Of a stretch of DNA of 64,000 nt, positions 17,437-26,354 are shown piece after piece. The first letter of the stretch is position 1. Every line of letters begins with the position of its first letter. Both the position numbers and the translations under genes were made by a program. The stretch comes from Planctomycetota bacterium. Lineage in GTDB: Bacteria; Planctomycetota; UBA1135; GCA-002686595. The notes beneath the pieces are model-generated. The model did not search any database. It was not told the origin of the DNA and saw only the letters and a program-made list of their open reading frames with translations. Where the stretch lies: positions 186,001 through 250,000 of the forward strand of contig JADJNY010000008.1 of NCBI GenBank assembly GCA_016714045.1, read 5' to 3'.

Positions 17437-17791
17437 GGGGGCGCACCGGTTTCGACCGGTTTCGTTCAGCGGCGGGTTGCGTGTCGGGGATCTCGAGTCA
17501 CCCCGTAAAATCCACTTGGGGCGGCATTGCATGCCAACAACTATTCTCTCGCGGCCTGATTCATCAGTCCGCCGTTTCCGGTCGGAGTGCCCGCGGCCGG
17601 CCGGGAACGAAAACAGCGGGCTGGCTGGCGAGTCGCGCCTCGGGGCGGACCGGCGAGAACCTTCCGAGACTGGTACGTGAAGAGCCTGCTCCTGGGCGCG
17701 ACACGGATGACGACAAACCAGGAGACACACACGTAGACGCTCGTCGACGGGGCATTCCGGGACGCGGGTTCGATTCCCGCCGCCTCCACCA
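17437..17791 (+). ncRNA. ssrA: tmRNA (SsrA)
   Basis: A 355-nt transfer-messenger RNA. The 5' end GGGGGCG pairs with CGCCTCC at 17781-17787, and the tRNA-like part shows the typical GGTTTCGACC start and a GGGTTCGATTCCC T-arm with encoded CCA (17789-17791). The tag ORF ends ANNYSLAA-stop at 17533-17559. If it resumes at GCA 17524 the peptide would be ALHANNYSLAA, an 11-residue tag with the usual LAA degradation signal; the exact resume codon is inferred. A -10-like TAGAGT at 17417-17422 precedes it. smpB lies upstream on the same strand. Confidence 0.95.
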
Positions 17792-17873
17792 CCTCCACCG
17801 CCCGCGCCTGTCCCTCCGCACGTGCGCGGGCGGAGGCTTCAGAGTCCGGGCCGCGTGCATAGACTCTCCGCGC

Positions 17874-19028
17874 TTGTTCCCGCCCGTCCACCGATCGCGC
17901 GCCGCGGCGCTCCTCGTGTTCCTCGCGCTCGGCGCGGGCTGCAAGAGCCTCGAGTCGAAGACCTGGAACCTCTCCCAGCTCCACGACGACGGTTCGCGCC
18001 ACCGCTACCACGGCGCGCTCCAGAGCGACTTCGAGTACGTCCTGCGCCACGACGTCGCGGGCGTCTTGCGCGGCGCGGGCGCGCGCTTCGCGGAGAAGGG
18101 CGCCTCGGGCATCGACGATCCGTCGCAGCGGTGCCTCGAGAACCTCGTCGACCTCGAGCGCTACCCGGCGAAGACGAAGCGCGAGGAGGCGCTGCGCGTC
18201 GAGTGGCTCGCGCGCCTCGCCGTCGCGTGTCCCTCGCGCCTCTCGCGCGAACGCGCGGCGCTCGCGCTCGGTCCGATCGGCGCGACGATCGAGGCCGGCG
18301 TGCCCGTCGGACTCGCGAAGGACGCGGAAACGGCGGGCGCCGCGGTCGTCTCGAACGCGGCGGCCGCGCTCGTTCGCGCCGTGCGCGGCGCGATCGACCC
18401 CAAGGCGCTCCAGAGCGAGGGCGGTCCGCCCGCGCCGACGATCGACGCCGCGTGCGTGGCGCTCGAGGCGCTCGTGCTCGACCTCGACGGCGCGCGGCGC
18501 GCGCTCGCGGCGACGGGCGAGCTCGCCACGGTGCGCGGGCTCGGCGCGGACGCGCGCGCGCGCATCGAGCAGGTCTCGCTCGACCTCGAACGCCGTCTCG
18601 TGCGCCAGGCGCTCGCTTCCGCGCTCAAGGACCCCGAGCCGATCGTCCGCGCCGCCGCGGTCGAGGCGAGCGTCGCGTGCGCCGGCCTCTCCGTGGTCGA
18701 CAGCATGATCCTGCACTTCGAGCGCGAGCAGGCGCCCGAGGTCGTCGTGCGCGTCCTCGCGCTCGTCCGCCGCCGCGGACTGCCCGACGCGCCCGCGACG
18801 CTCGAGCCGCGCGCGCGCGCCGAGTGGCGCGACCGCCAGCTCCAGGCGCTCTACGCGCTGCTCGTCACGCGACCGGAGAGCGAGGTCCACGTCGCCGCGA
18901 TGCTCGCGCTCTCGCGCGTCGCCGACGCCGGCTTCCAGAGCCTGCGCGAAGAGGATTGGCAGGCGTGGTTCCAGCGCCGGCGCTCCAGTCCGGCCACCGT
19001 CCCCGCCGACACGAAGCCCTCCTCGTGA
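17874..19028 (+). CDS. Predicted lipoprotein, helix-rich (HEAT-like)
   Basis: A 384-aa protein starting from a TTG, preceded by TAGACT at 17860-17865 (eight bases upstream). The N-terminus has a hydrophobic stretch ending ALLVFLALGAGCKS, which resembles a lipobox although the -3 position is Gly. The rest is alanine-rich paired helices such as PIVRAAAVEASVACAGLS and EVHVAAMLALSRVADAG, like HEAT repeats. No enzyme motif is seen. The stop overlaps the GTG of the next gene (GTGA), so it is probably co-expressed with the flippase-like protein. Start choice is uncertain because no ATG is available at a suitable place. Confidence 0.6.
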   Translation: MFPPVHRSRAAALLVFLALGAGCKSLESKTWNLSQLHDDGSRHRYHGALQSDFEYVLRHDVAGVLRGAGARFAEKGASGIDDPSQRCLENLVDLERYPAKTKREEALRVEWLARLAVACPSRLSRERAALALGPIGATIEAGVPVGLAKDAETAGAAVVSNAAAALVRAVRGAIDPKALQSEGGPPAPTIDAACVALEALVLDLDGARRALAATGELATVRGLGADARARIEQVSLDLERRLVRQALASALKDPEPIVRAAAVEASVACAGLSVVDSMILHFEREQAPEVVVRVLALVRRRGLPDAPATLEPRARAEWRDRQLQALYALLVTRPESEVHVAAMLALSRVADAGFQSLREEDWQAWFQRRRSSPATVPADTKPSS

Positions 19029-20263
19029 GCGAACGGCCGAAGAATCGCTGGGCAGGTCCGCTGCGCGTCGTTTTCGCGCTCGTGCTCCTCGCCCTCGTCG
19101 CGTGGTTCCTCCCCTGGCGCGACCGCCTGGTCTGGACGGCGCCCGGGAGCGCCCTCCAGGTCGCGGGGGAGATCGAAGGCGACTGGCGCACCGACGCGAT
19201 CGTGTTCCACCTCGCGCCGGACGCGGAGCTCGACGCGAGCTGGCCGGAGAAGGTGCGCGCGGCGAAGCATGGGAGCGGCGTCGTCGCGCTCGTCCGCGAC
19301 GGCGCGGCGGAGCAGGAGCCCGCGGGGAAGGCGTTCCTCTCGTGGCGTCCGGGGATGGTGCGCGTCTTCCGCGAACTCGATCCGCGCGGCCTCGCGCTCG
19401 CGATGGCGATGTTCGTCCTCGCCGCGGTGACCAGCGTCACGCGCTGGTGGCGCCTGCTCGCGATCGCGGGCTGTCCGACGACCTGGTTCAACGCGTTCCG
19501 CCTCACGTTCCTCGGGTTCTTCTTCAACCTCGTCGTGCCGGGGCTCACCGGCGGCGACGTGATCAAGGCCGTGCTCGTCGTGCGCGAGCACCCGAAGCGT
19601 CGCGCGGACGCCTTGATGTCCGTGATCGTCGACCGCGGGCTCGGGCTCCTCGTGCTCGTCGGGCTCGCCGTCGCGGCCGTGTGGCTATCGGGGGAGCGCT
19701 TCCACGAACTCAAGGTCTGGGTCACGCTCTTCTTCGGCGCGGCGCTCGTCGGGCTCTTCCTCGTGCTGCACCCGCTGCCGCGCCGGCTCCTGCGCGTCGA
19801 GCGCATCCTCGAGCGTCTCCCGCAGAAGGAGCGGCTGCAGGCGCTCGACCGCGCGCTCCGGCTCTACGGCGAGCACCCGTTCGAGATGCTCGTCGCCGCC
19901 GCGCTCTCCGCCGGCAACCACGCCTTCATCGCGGGCGGCGTCTTCGCGCTGGGCAAGGCCTTCGGCGAATCGCAGCTGACGCCGCTCGAGTACGTCGCCG
20001 TCGTGGCACTCGCGAACGTGATCAGCTCCTTGCCGCTGGCGCCGGGCGGATGGGGGCTCGGCGAGGCGACGTTCGGGACGCTGTTCCACGTCCTCCAGGC
20101 TTCGACGACGCTCGGCATCGCGGTCAGCCTCACCTACCGCCTGCTCGTCACGGCGATGAACCTCGCGGGCGGCCTCTTCCTGCTCCTCCCCGGCGGGAAG
20201 AACCTGCGGGCGGAGGGCGAGGAGCTCGCCGCGCGCCAGCAGGACTCCCCGAGCGCGGATTGA
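19025..20263 (+). CDS. Lysylphosphatidylglycerol-synthase TM region/UPF0104 flippase-like protein
   Basis: A 412-aa polytopic membrane protein. The family-typical segments are RLTFLGFFFNLVVPGLTGGD with VIKAVLVVREHPKRRADAL and DRGLGLLVLV, and near the C-terminus LPLAPGGWGLGEATF. These belong to the LPG_synthase_TM (UPF0104) family, whose members include lipid-flipping domains of MprF and putative glycolipid flippases. Seven to eight TM segments can be counted. A periplasmic-type loop of about 90 residues separates TM1 from the rest. The GTG start overlaps the previous stop by 4 bases. Substrate unknown. Confidence 0.82.
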   Translation: MSERPKNRWAGPLRVVFALVLLALVAWFLPWRDRLVWTAPGSALQVAGEIEGDWRTDAIVFHLAPDAELDASWPEKVRAAKHGSGVVALVRDGAAEQEPAGKAFLSWRPGMVRVFRELDPRGLALAMAMFVLAAVTSVTRWWRLLAIAGCPTTWFNAFRLTFLGFFFNLVVPGLTGGDVIKAVLVVREHPKRRADALMSVIVDRGLGLLVLVGLAVAAVWLSGERFHELKVWVTLFFGAALVGLFLVLHPLPRRLLRVERILERLPQKERLQALDRALRLYGEHPFEMLVAAALSAGNHAFIAGGVFALGKAFGESQLTPLEYVAVVALANVISSLPLAPGGWGLGEATFGTLFHVLQASTTLGIAVSLTYRLLVTAMNLAGGLFLLLPGGKNLRAEGEELAARQQDSPSAD

Positions 20264-20301
20264 CGCGTCGGCGGACCTCGGGTCCAATCCACGTTTCCGT
20301 T

Positions 20302-20319
20302 CCGGCGTCACGACGCCGG
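20302..20319 (+). terminator. Possible stem-loop after the flippase-like gene
   Basis: CCGGCGT (20302-20308) pairs with ACGCCGG (20313-20319) around a CACG loop, 39 bases after the stop. No T-run follows, so termination is only a possibility. Confidence 0.3.
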
Positions 20320-20455
20320 GAAGCCACCGATCCGCGCCGCGCGCCACCGTCCGCTGGACGAGCGCGCGCGGCGTGCGCCCGGCGGCTCCGAGGTCGAGCG
20401 CGTCCGCGCCGACCGAGCCCTCCCCTCACGCGCCCCCCCTGCACCGGAGTCCTGG

Positions 20456-21355
20456 ATGCCCCTCCTCGTCGTTGGAACGCTGGCCTACGACACGATCGAG
20501 ACCGTCTACGCGCGTCGCGCGGAGGTGCTCGGCGGTTCCGCGACCTACTTCGCGATCGGCGCGAGCCGCTTCGCCCCCGTCAGCCTGGTCGGCGTCGTGG
20601 GGGAGGACTTCAAGCCGGGCGATCTGGAGCTCCTCAAGCGCTGCGGCGTGGACACGCGCGGCGTCGAGGTCGCGAAGGGGCGCACGTTCCGCTGGGCCGG
20701 GCGCTACGAGGGCGACTGGAACAAGCGGGTGACGCTCGAGACGCAGCTCAACGTGCTCGCGGACTTCGACCCGAAGGTGCCGGACGCGCAGCGCGCCGCG
20801 CGCTACCTGTTCCTCGCGAACGCGAGCCCCGAGGTGCAGCTCAAGGCGCTGCTCCAGGTCGAGGCGCCCGCGTTCACGATGATCGACACGATGAACCTGT
20901 GGATCGAGCACGCGCGCGACGCGCTCTACGCGGTGCTGCGCAAGGTCGACGCGATCGTCCTCAACGACGAGGAGGCGCGCATGCTCACGGGCGAGAAGAA
21001 CCTGATCAAGGCGGCGGCCGCCGTGCTCGGCATGGGGCCGCGCTACGTCGTCTTGAAGAAGGGCGAGCACGGCGCCTTCATCATGGGCGGCGACCTCCAC
21101 TTCGCGATCCCCGCCTACCCGGTCGAGAACGTCGTCGATCCGACGGGCGCCGGCGACTCGTTCGCGGGCGGCTTCATGGGCTACCTCGCCGCGCAGAAGC
21201 GCCACGACCCGCAGGCGCTGCGCAAGGCGATGCTGTACGGCACGATCACGGCCTCGTTCTGTGTCCAGGCCTTCAGCGTCGAGGCGTTGACCCCGCTCAC
21301 GCGCACGCAGATCGACGAGCGCTACGACGAGCTGCTCCAGATCGTGACGGTGTGA
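20456..21355 (+). CDS. PfkB-family carbohydrate/nucleoside kinase
   Basis: A 299-aa sugar or nucleoside kinase. The C-terminal PfkB signature DPTGAGDSFAGGFMGYLA carries the catalytic Asp and the anion hole. The N-terminal GTLAYDTIETVYARRAEVLGGSATYFA shows the shared substrate-binding start, here broken into GTLAYDTIET and LGGSATYFAIGASR. Length and fold fit ribokinase or adenosine-kinase relatives; substrate specificity cannot be read from the sequence. It overlaps the downstream thpR-like gene by a GTGA junction. Confidence 0.9.
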   Translation: MPLLVVGTLAYDTIETVYARRAEVLGGSATYFAIGASRFAPVSLVGVVGEDFKPGDLELLKRCGVDTRGVEVAKGRTFRWAGRYEGDWNKRVTLETQLNVLADFDPKVPDAQRAARYLFLANASPEVQLKALLQVEAPAFTMIDTMNLWIEHARDALYAVLRKVDAIVLNDEEARMLTGEKNLIKAAAAVLGMGPRYVVLKKGEHGAFIMGGDLHFAIPAYPVENVVDPTGAGDSFAGGFMGYLAAQKRHDPQALRKAMLYGTITASFCVQAFSVEALTPLTRTQIDERYDELLQIVTV

Positions 21356-22035
21356 GCGCGCGCGCGCCGACGGAGCGCGTCTTCGTCGCGCTCGATCCGC
21401 CGCTGGATGCGCGGCGGTGGCTCGCGGCGCGCGCGACGGAGTTCCTCGCGGCGGACGGAGCCCGCCCGGGACGCGCGGACCTGGGCGCGCCGAAGCCCGG
21501 GGCGCGGTGGCGCATGGTCCCCGCGGAGGACCTGCACCTGACGCTCGTGTTCCTCGGCGCGATCCCGCTCGAAGGGCGCGGGGGAGTCCCCGGGGGCGGG
21601 ATCGGGGAACTCGCCGCGTCGATCGCGCGGCGGACGCGCGGGCTTCAGCCGGTGACCGTCGAGCTCGACCGGTTCGGCGCCTTCCCGAGCGGACCGGCGG
21701 GAGCCGGACTTGCTCGCGCGCGCGTCCTGTGGGTCGGGCGCTCGGTGCCCGAGCCCCGGCTCCACGCGCTCTACGCCGCGTGCCACGCCGCGGCCGTCGA
21801 GGTCGGTCACGCGGTCGAGCCGCTCGTCGGTCTCGACGCGTGGGTGCCGCACGTCACGCTGGCGCGCCCTGCCGACCGCGCGCCGCAGGCGGTCCCGGCC
21901 GGCTTCCTCGCGGCGCCGCTCGCGTGCGCGTTCGAGGTGGCCGAGGTCGTCGTCCACGCGTCGCGTTCCCCCAAAGCTGCGGACGGGCGCTACCCGGCCC
22001 TCGCGCGGATCTCCCCGGACCGGGGGACGGCGTGA
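21352..22035 (+). CDS. thpR: RNA 2',3'-cyclic phosphodiesterase (ThpR/LigT family)
   Basis: A 227-aa member of the 2H phosphoesterase superfamily. The two H-x-T-L motifs are HLTLVFLG and HVTLARPA, separated by about 105 residues, as in ThpR. It hydrolyses 2',3'-cyclic phosphate RNA ends and ligates some tRNA halves in vitro. An insertion with Gly-rich repeats (EGRGGVPGGGIG) follows the first motif. The GTG start overlaps the kinase stop, implying translational coupling, although no metabolic link between the two is known. Confidence 0.88.
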   Translation: MSARAPTERVFVALDPPLDARRWLAARATEFLAADGARPGRADLGAPKPGARWRMVPAEDLHLTLVFLGAIPLEGRGGVPGGGIGELAASIARRTRGLQPVTVELDRFGAFPSGPAGAGLARARVLWVGRSVPEPRLHALYAACHAAAVEVGHAVEPLVGLDAWVPHVTLARPADRAPQAVPAGFLAAPLACAFEVAEVVVHASRSPKAADGRYPALARISPDRGTA

Positions 22036-22148
22036 ACCGCGCGCGTCGCCCGCGTTTTTCTGGTGACCGCGGCGGCGATCGGACGTCCTCGTTCCCGGAG
22101 GCGCCACAGAGGCACCGGATCGTGCTTCAACCGACTCCCACCCGCCGC

Positions 22149-22154
22149 TATCTT
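22149..22154 (+). promoter_or_regulatory. -10 box upstream of recA
   Basis: TATCTT lies 49 bases before the recA ATG. A weak -35 (CTTCAA) is 18 bases upstream of it. No LexA-type palindrome is obvious. Confidence 0.35.
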
Positions 22155-22203
22155 GGGCTCCCACGACCCGAACGGACCCCAACCAAACCATCGAGAGACC
22201 CTC

Positions 22204-23384
22204 ATGACGACGCAGAAGCCGCAGCCCACGAAAACCCCGGAAAAGCCCGCTGAAAAGGCCCTCGAGCGGACCCCCGAGAAGCCGGCCGAGCGCACCCCCG
22301 CCGAGAAGGCGGCCCAGGAGCGCGAGAAGCTCGAGAAGCTGCGCAACCTCGACGCGGCGATGGGGGAGATCGAGAAGAGCTTCGGCAAGGGCTCGATCAT
22401 GCGCCTCGGCGAGGAGGGGGCGCTCATCCGCGAGATCCGCGGCATCTCGACCGGCTCGATCGGGCTCGACGTCGCGCTCGGCGGGAAGGGCCTCCCGAAG
22501 GGCCGCATCGTGGAGATCTACGGACCGGAGAGCTCGGGCAAGACGACGCTCACCCTGCACGTGATCGCGAACGCCCAGAAGTCGGGCGGGATCTGCGCCT
22601 TCGTCGACGCCGAGCACGCGCTCGACCCGGCTACGCGCGCAAGCTCGGCGTCAAGCTCGACGACCTGCTCGTGTCGCAGCCCGACACGGGTGAACAAGCG
22701 CTCGAGATCGTCGAGACGCTCGTGCGCAGCAACGCCGTCGACGTCGTCGTGATCGACTCGGTCGCGGCCCTCGTGCCGCGCGCCGAAATCGCGGGCGAGA
22801 TGGGCGACAGCTTCGTCGGCTTGCATGCGCGCTTGATGAGCCAGGCCCTGCGCAAGCTGACCGCCGCGATCTCGAAGTCCGACACGCTCGTCATCTTCAT
22901 CAACCAGATCCGCGAGAAGATCGGCGTCATGTTCGGCAGCCCCGAGACGACGACGGGCGGCCGCGCGCTCAAGTTCTACTCGTCGATCCGCCTCGACATC
23001 CGCAAGATCGGCCAGCTCAAGGACGGCGAAGAGGTGGTCGGCTCGCGCACGAAGGTCACGGTCGTGAAGAACAAGATCGCGCCGCCCTTCCGCAAGACCG
23101 AGTTCGACGTGCTCTTCAACAAGGGGATCAGCAAGGAGGGCGAGCTGCTCGAGCTCGGCACCACCGCCGGCGTGATCCTGAAGTCCGGCACGTGGTTCTC
23201 GATGAAGCACCAGAAGGACGGCGAGGTGCGCCTCGGCCAGGGCCTCGAGAAGGCGCGCGCCTTCCTGCTCGACAACCCCGACCTCGCGGCCGCGCTCGAG
23301 AAGCAGGTGCGCGCGCACGCGACGCCGACGTCCAGCTCGTCCGAGGAGGGTGGAGAGGCCGCGAAGCCGCCCGCGCGCGCCTGA
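22204..23384 (+). pseudogene. recA: Recombinase RecA, frameshifted in this sequence
   Basis: RecA catalyses homologous strand exchange and activates LexA self-cleavage. The N-terminal core with Walker A GPESSGKT (107-114) is in one frame up to FVDAEHALDP. From the second half (SQPDTGEQALEIVETLVRS, VVIDSVAALVPRAEI, NQIREKIGVMFG) the frame has shifted by one. The expected DPGYARKLGVKLDDLLVSQ is recovered if one G is added to the CCCGGC at 22626-22631, giving 393 aa. About 40 extra N-terminal residues rich in Lys, Pro, Glu and Thr precede the family start. As written, the product would be truncated after about 140 residues and inactive. Because recA is nearly always kept, a sequence error is more likely than true loss. 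Confidence 0.92.
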
Positions 23385-23400
23385 TCCGGTCTGCACTCAC

Positions 23401-23440
23401 GCGCGCCCGGGCCCACGGTCCTCCGTGAGCCCGGGCGCGC
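23401..23440 (+). terminator. Strong stem-loop terminator after recA
   Basis: GCGCGCCCGGGC pairs perfectly with GCCCGGGCGCGC (12 bp). After one C/A mismatch, CACGG/CCGTG pair again around a TCCT loop. It lies 17 bases after the recA stop and before the alaS promoter. The following CGCGTTTCGG has only three T. Confidence 0.65.
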
Positions 23441-23471
23441 CGCGTTTCGGGACCCGCGGGGCAGTCGGGGC

Positions 23472-23502
23472 TTGGCTCGCCCGCCCTCGACCCGAATACT
23501 GT
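23472..23502 (+). promoter_or_regulatory. Promoter of alaS
   Basis: TTGGCT (23472-23477) and AATACT (23495-23500) are 17 bases apart. The -10 ends nine bases before the alaS ATG, implying a leaderless or almost leaderless transcript. Confidence 0.5.
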
Positions 23503-23509
23503 CCGCCCC

Positions 23510-26233
23510 ATGACCGCCTCCACGACCCGCGACACGACCCAGCGTTTCACCGCCGCCCGCGTCCGCCAGGACTTCCTCGACTTCTTCGGCGCGCGCGGCC
23601 ACGCGATCGTCCCGAGCTCGCCCGTCTTCCCGAAGGACGACCCGACCCTGCTCTTCACGAACGCGGGGATGAACCAGTTCAAGGACGTGTTCCTCGGAAC
23701 GGGGACGCGGCCCTACAAGCGCGCGGTCGACACGCAGAAGTGCATCCGCGTGTCGGGCAAGCACAACGACCTCGAGGAAGTGGGCGTCGACACGTACCAC
23801 CACACGTTCTTCGAGATGCTCGGGAACTGGTCGTTCGGCGACTACTTCAAGGAGGACGCGATCACGTGGGCGTGGACGCTCCTCACCGAGGTGTGGGGGC
23901 TGCCCAAGGACCGGCTCTGGGTCACCGTGTTCGGCGGCGACGAGAAGGACGGCCTGCCCGCGGACACCGAGGCGGAGCGCATCTGGATCCAGAAGGCAGG
24001 CGTCGATCCGAAGCGCGTGCTGCGCTTCGGCCGCAAGGCGAACTTCTGGGAGATGGGGGAGACGGGCCCCTGCGGTCCGTGCACGGAGATCCACTTCGAC
24101 CGCGGCGCTCCGGGCTCGAACCCGATGGACGGCGCGGACCCGAAGCTCGGCGTCAACACGGACGATCCGCGCTACAAGGAGCGCTTCATCGAGCTCTGGA
24201 ACAACGTGTTCATGGAATTCAACCGCCTCGACGACGGGCGCCTCGCCAAGCTCCCCGCGCAGTCGGTCGACACGGGCATGGGCTTCGAGCGCATCCTCTC
24301 GGTGCTGCAGGGCAAGCGCTCGAACTACGACACGGACCTCTTCACGCCGATCTTCGCGCGCATCGAACAGCTGTCGGGCCGGAAGTACGGCGCGTCGATG
24401 GACCCCGCGGACATCGCCTTCCGCGTGATCGCCGACCACACGCGCGCGGTGACGAGCGCGATCTCCGACGGCGCGACGCCGTCGAACGAAGGGCGCGGCT
24501 ACGTGCTGCGCCGCCTGATCCGCCGCGCTTCGCGCTTCGGGCGACAGAACCTCGGCATGAAGGAGCCCTTCCTCTGCCAGGTCGTGCCCGCGGTCGCGCA
24601 GGTGCTCGGCGACACGTTCCCCGAGATGCGCGCGCGCGCGGAGCACGTCAGCGCCGTGCTGCGTGCGGAGGAAGAGCAGTTCGGCCGCACGCTCGACCGC
24701 GGCCTCGGCCTCTTCGCCGAGCTCGCGTCGAAGGTCGAGAAGAGCGGCGCGAAGACGCTGCCCGGCGCCGAGTCCTTCGAGCTGTACGCGACGTACGGTT
24801 TCCCGCAGGACCTGGTCGAGCTCATGGCGCGCGAACGAAACCTCGCGCTCGACACGCGCGGCTGGGACGCCGCGATGGAGAAGCACCAGGCGGCCTCGCG
24901 CTCGGAGGGCAAGTTCAAGCAGCTCCTCTCCGCCGAGCAGCTCACGGGGCTCACCGCGACGCGCACGACGTGTCACGAGGACGGCGCGCGCACGACCGAG
25001 CTCGACACGCGCGTCGCGCGCCTCTTCCGCGACGCGGGCCAGAAGGACCGTCTCGTGCTCGCCGAGACGTGCTTCTACGCCGAGAGCGGCGGTCAGGTCG
25101 GCGACGCGGGCACGATCCGCTCCGCGGACGGTGGCTTCGTCTTCACGGTCGAGGACACGCAGAAGGTCGGCGACGTGGTCGTGCACGTCGGCAAGGCGGA
25201 GAAATCGCCCGCGGGCGACGCGGCGAACCTCGCCGTGCGCGCGAGCGTCGACCGCGAACGCCGCGACGCGACGCGCGCGAACCACACGGCGACGCACCTC
25301 CTGCACAAGGTGCTGAAGGACGTCGTCGGCGACCACGTGCAGCAGATGGGCAGCTACGTCGGGCCCGATCGTCTGCGGTTCGACTTCTCGAACCCGCAGG
25401 GCCTCACGGCGGAGCAACTCGAGGAGATCGAGCGCCGCGTCAACGCCGCGATCGCGAAGAACGACGCGCTGACGACGACGATCGAAGACCTCGAGGCCGC
25501 GAAGAAGCGCGGCGTCGTCGCGCTCTTCGGCGAGAAGTACTCGGAGCGCGTGCGCGTGGTCGACGTCGGCGGCTGGTCGACGGAACTGTGCGGCGGTACG
25601 CACGTGCGCGCGGCGGGCGACATCGGCCCGTTCGTGATCCTGTCCGAGCGCGCGATCCAAGCCGGCGTGCGCCGCCTCGAGGCGCTGACGCGCCGCGCCG
25701 CGGTCGACTGGATGCAGGAGCAGCGCCGACTCGTGCGCGGCGCGGCGCAGACGCTGAAGACGGCGCCGGAGGAACTCGTCACGCGCATCGAGGCGCTCCA
25801 GAAGGAGCTCAAGGATGCGCGCAAGAAGAACGAGCAGAGCTCCGCCGGCGGGATCGCGTCGGCCTTCGACGCGCTCAAGGCGGGCCTGAAGACCGAGAAG
25901 GGCGTCACGCACGGCGTGTTCGTCTTCGAAGCCCTCGACCAGAAGTCGGTGCGCGATCTGACCGACCGGGCGAAGGGGCTCGCCCCCGTGCTCGCGCTCT
26001 CCGTGTTCGGCCGCGAGGGCGACAAGGTCGCGCACCTCCACGTCGTGCAGGGCGTCCCCGCGAACGCCGGGCTCAAGGCCGGCGACCTCGCCAACCTGGC
26101 GAAGACGCACGTCGGCGGCGGTGGGGGCGGGAGCCCCGCGCTGGCGCAGGGCCAGGGCACGAACCCCGCCGGGCTCGGGCCGGCGAAGGCGGACGTCGAG
26201 GCGGCGCTCGCCGCGGCGCTCGCGAAGCTCTGA
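23510..26233 (+). CDS. alaS: Alanyl-tRNA synthetase
   Basis: A 907-aa class II synthetase that charges tRNA-Ala. The class II motif 1 region is FVGxx-like AIVPSSPVFPKDDPTLLFTN, and motif 2 is in HHTFFEMLGNWSFGDYFKE; these sit within residues 1-370. The editing domain has the zinc-binding HTATHLLH (about 590) and CGGTHV (about 694). The C-terminal DHHA1/C-Ala domain includes a glycine-rich segment near residue 870. The ATG at 23510 gives MTASTTRDTTQRFTAARVRQ, about 12 residues longer than the usual start of the fold. An antisense ORF of more than 1000 codons across this gene is a GC-bias shadow. Confidence 0.97.
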   Translation: MTASTTRDTTQRFTAARVRQDFLDFFGARGHAIVPSSPVFPKDDPTLLFTNAGMNQFKDVFLGTGTRPYKRAVDTQKCIRVSGKHNDLEEVGVDTYHHTFFEMLGNWSFGDYFKEDAITWAWTLLTEVWGLPKDRLWVTVFGGDEKDGLPADTEAERIWIQKAGVDPKRVLRFGRKANFWEMGETGPCGPCTEIHFDRGAPGSNPMDGADPKLGVNTDDPRYKERFIELWNNVFMEFNRLDDGRLAKLPAQSVDTGMGFERILSVLQGKRSNYDTDLFTPIFARIEQLSGRKYGASMDPADIAFRVIADHTRAVTSAISDGATPSNEGRGYVLRRLIRRASRFGRQNLGMKEPFLCQVVPAVAQVLGDTFPEMRARAEHVSAVLRAEEEQFGRTLDRGLGLFAELASKVEKSGAKTLPGAESFELYATYGFPQDLVELMARERNLALDTRGWDAAMEKHQAASRSEGKFKQLLSAEQLTGLTATRTTCHEDGARTTELDTRVARLFRDAGQKDRLVLAETCFYAESGGQVGDAGTIRSADGGFVFTVEDTQKVGDVVVHVGKAEKSPAGDAANLAVRASVDRERRDATRANHTATHLLHKVLKDVVGDHVQQMGSYVGPDRLRFDFSNPQGLTAEQLEEIERRVNAAIAKNDALTTTIEDLEAAKKRGVVALFGEKYSERVRVVDVGGWSTELCGGTHVRAAGDIGPFVILSERAIQAGVRRLEALTRRAAVDWMQEQRRLVRGAAQTLKTAPEELVTRIEALQKELKDARKKNEQSSAGGIASAFDALKAGLKTEKGVTHGVFVFEALDQKSVRDLTDRAKGLAPVLALSVFGREGDKVAHLHVVQGVPANAGLKAGDLANLAKTHVGGGGGGSPALAQGQGTNPAGLGPAKADVEAALAAALAKL

Positions 26234-26292
26234 GTGCGCGGCTCCGGCCGCCGCGACGCCGGCCGGAGGACGCTCCAGGGCCTCCGGCGCGA

Positions 26293-26321
26293 TTGACACC
26301 CCCTGGAGCCACCGCTAGCAT
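26293..26321 (+). promoter_or_regulatory. Consensus sigma-70 promoter of the rpmF-plsX unit
   Basis: TTGACA (26293-26298) and TAGCAT (26316-26321) are separated by exactly 17 bases, the best promoter in the window. Its transcript would have a leader of about 26 bases before rpmF. Confidence 0.75.
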
Positions 26322-26354
26322 CCTCCCCCTTCCTTCCTCCACGGACCACCACTC

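Noticed and set aside
22600..22690. Programmed frameshift in recA
   Set aside because: No slippery heptamer, in-frame stop signal or stimulatory structure is seen, and similar breaks in unrelated genes point to sequence error.
22976..26299. Antisense ORF of 1107 codons over alaS
   Set aside because: Arg/Ala-rich shadow from extreme third-position GC; alaS on the other strand is clearly coding.
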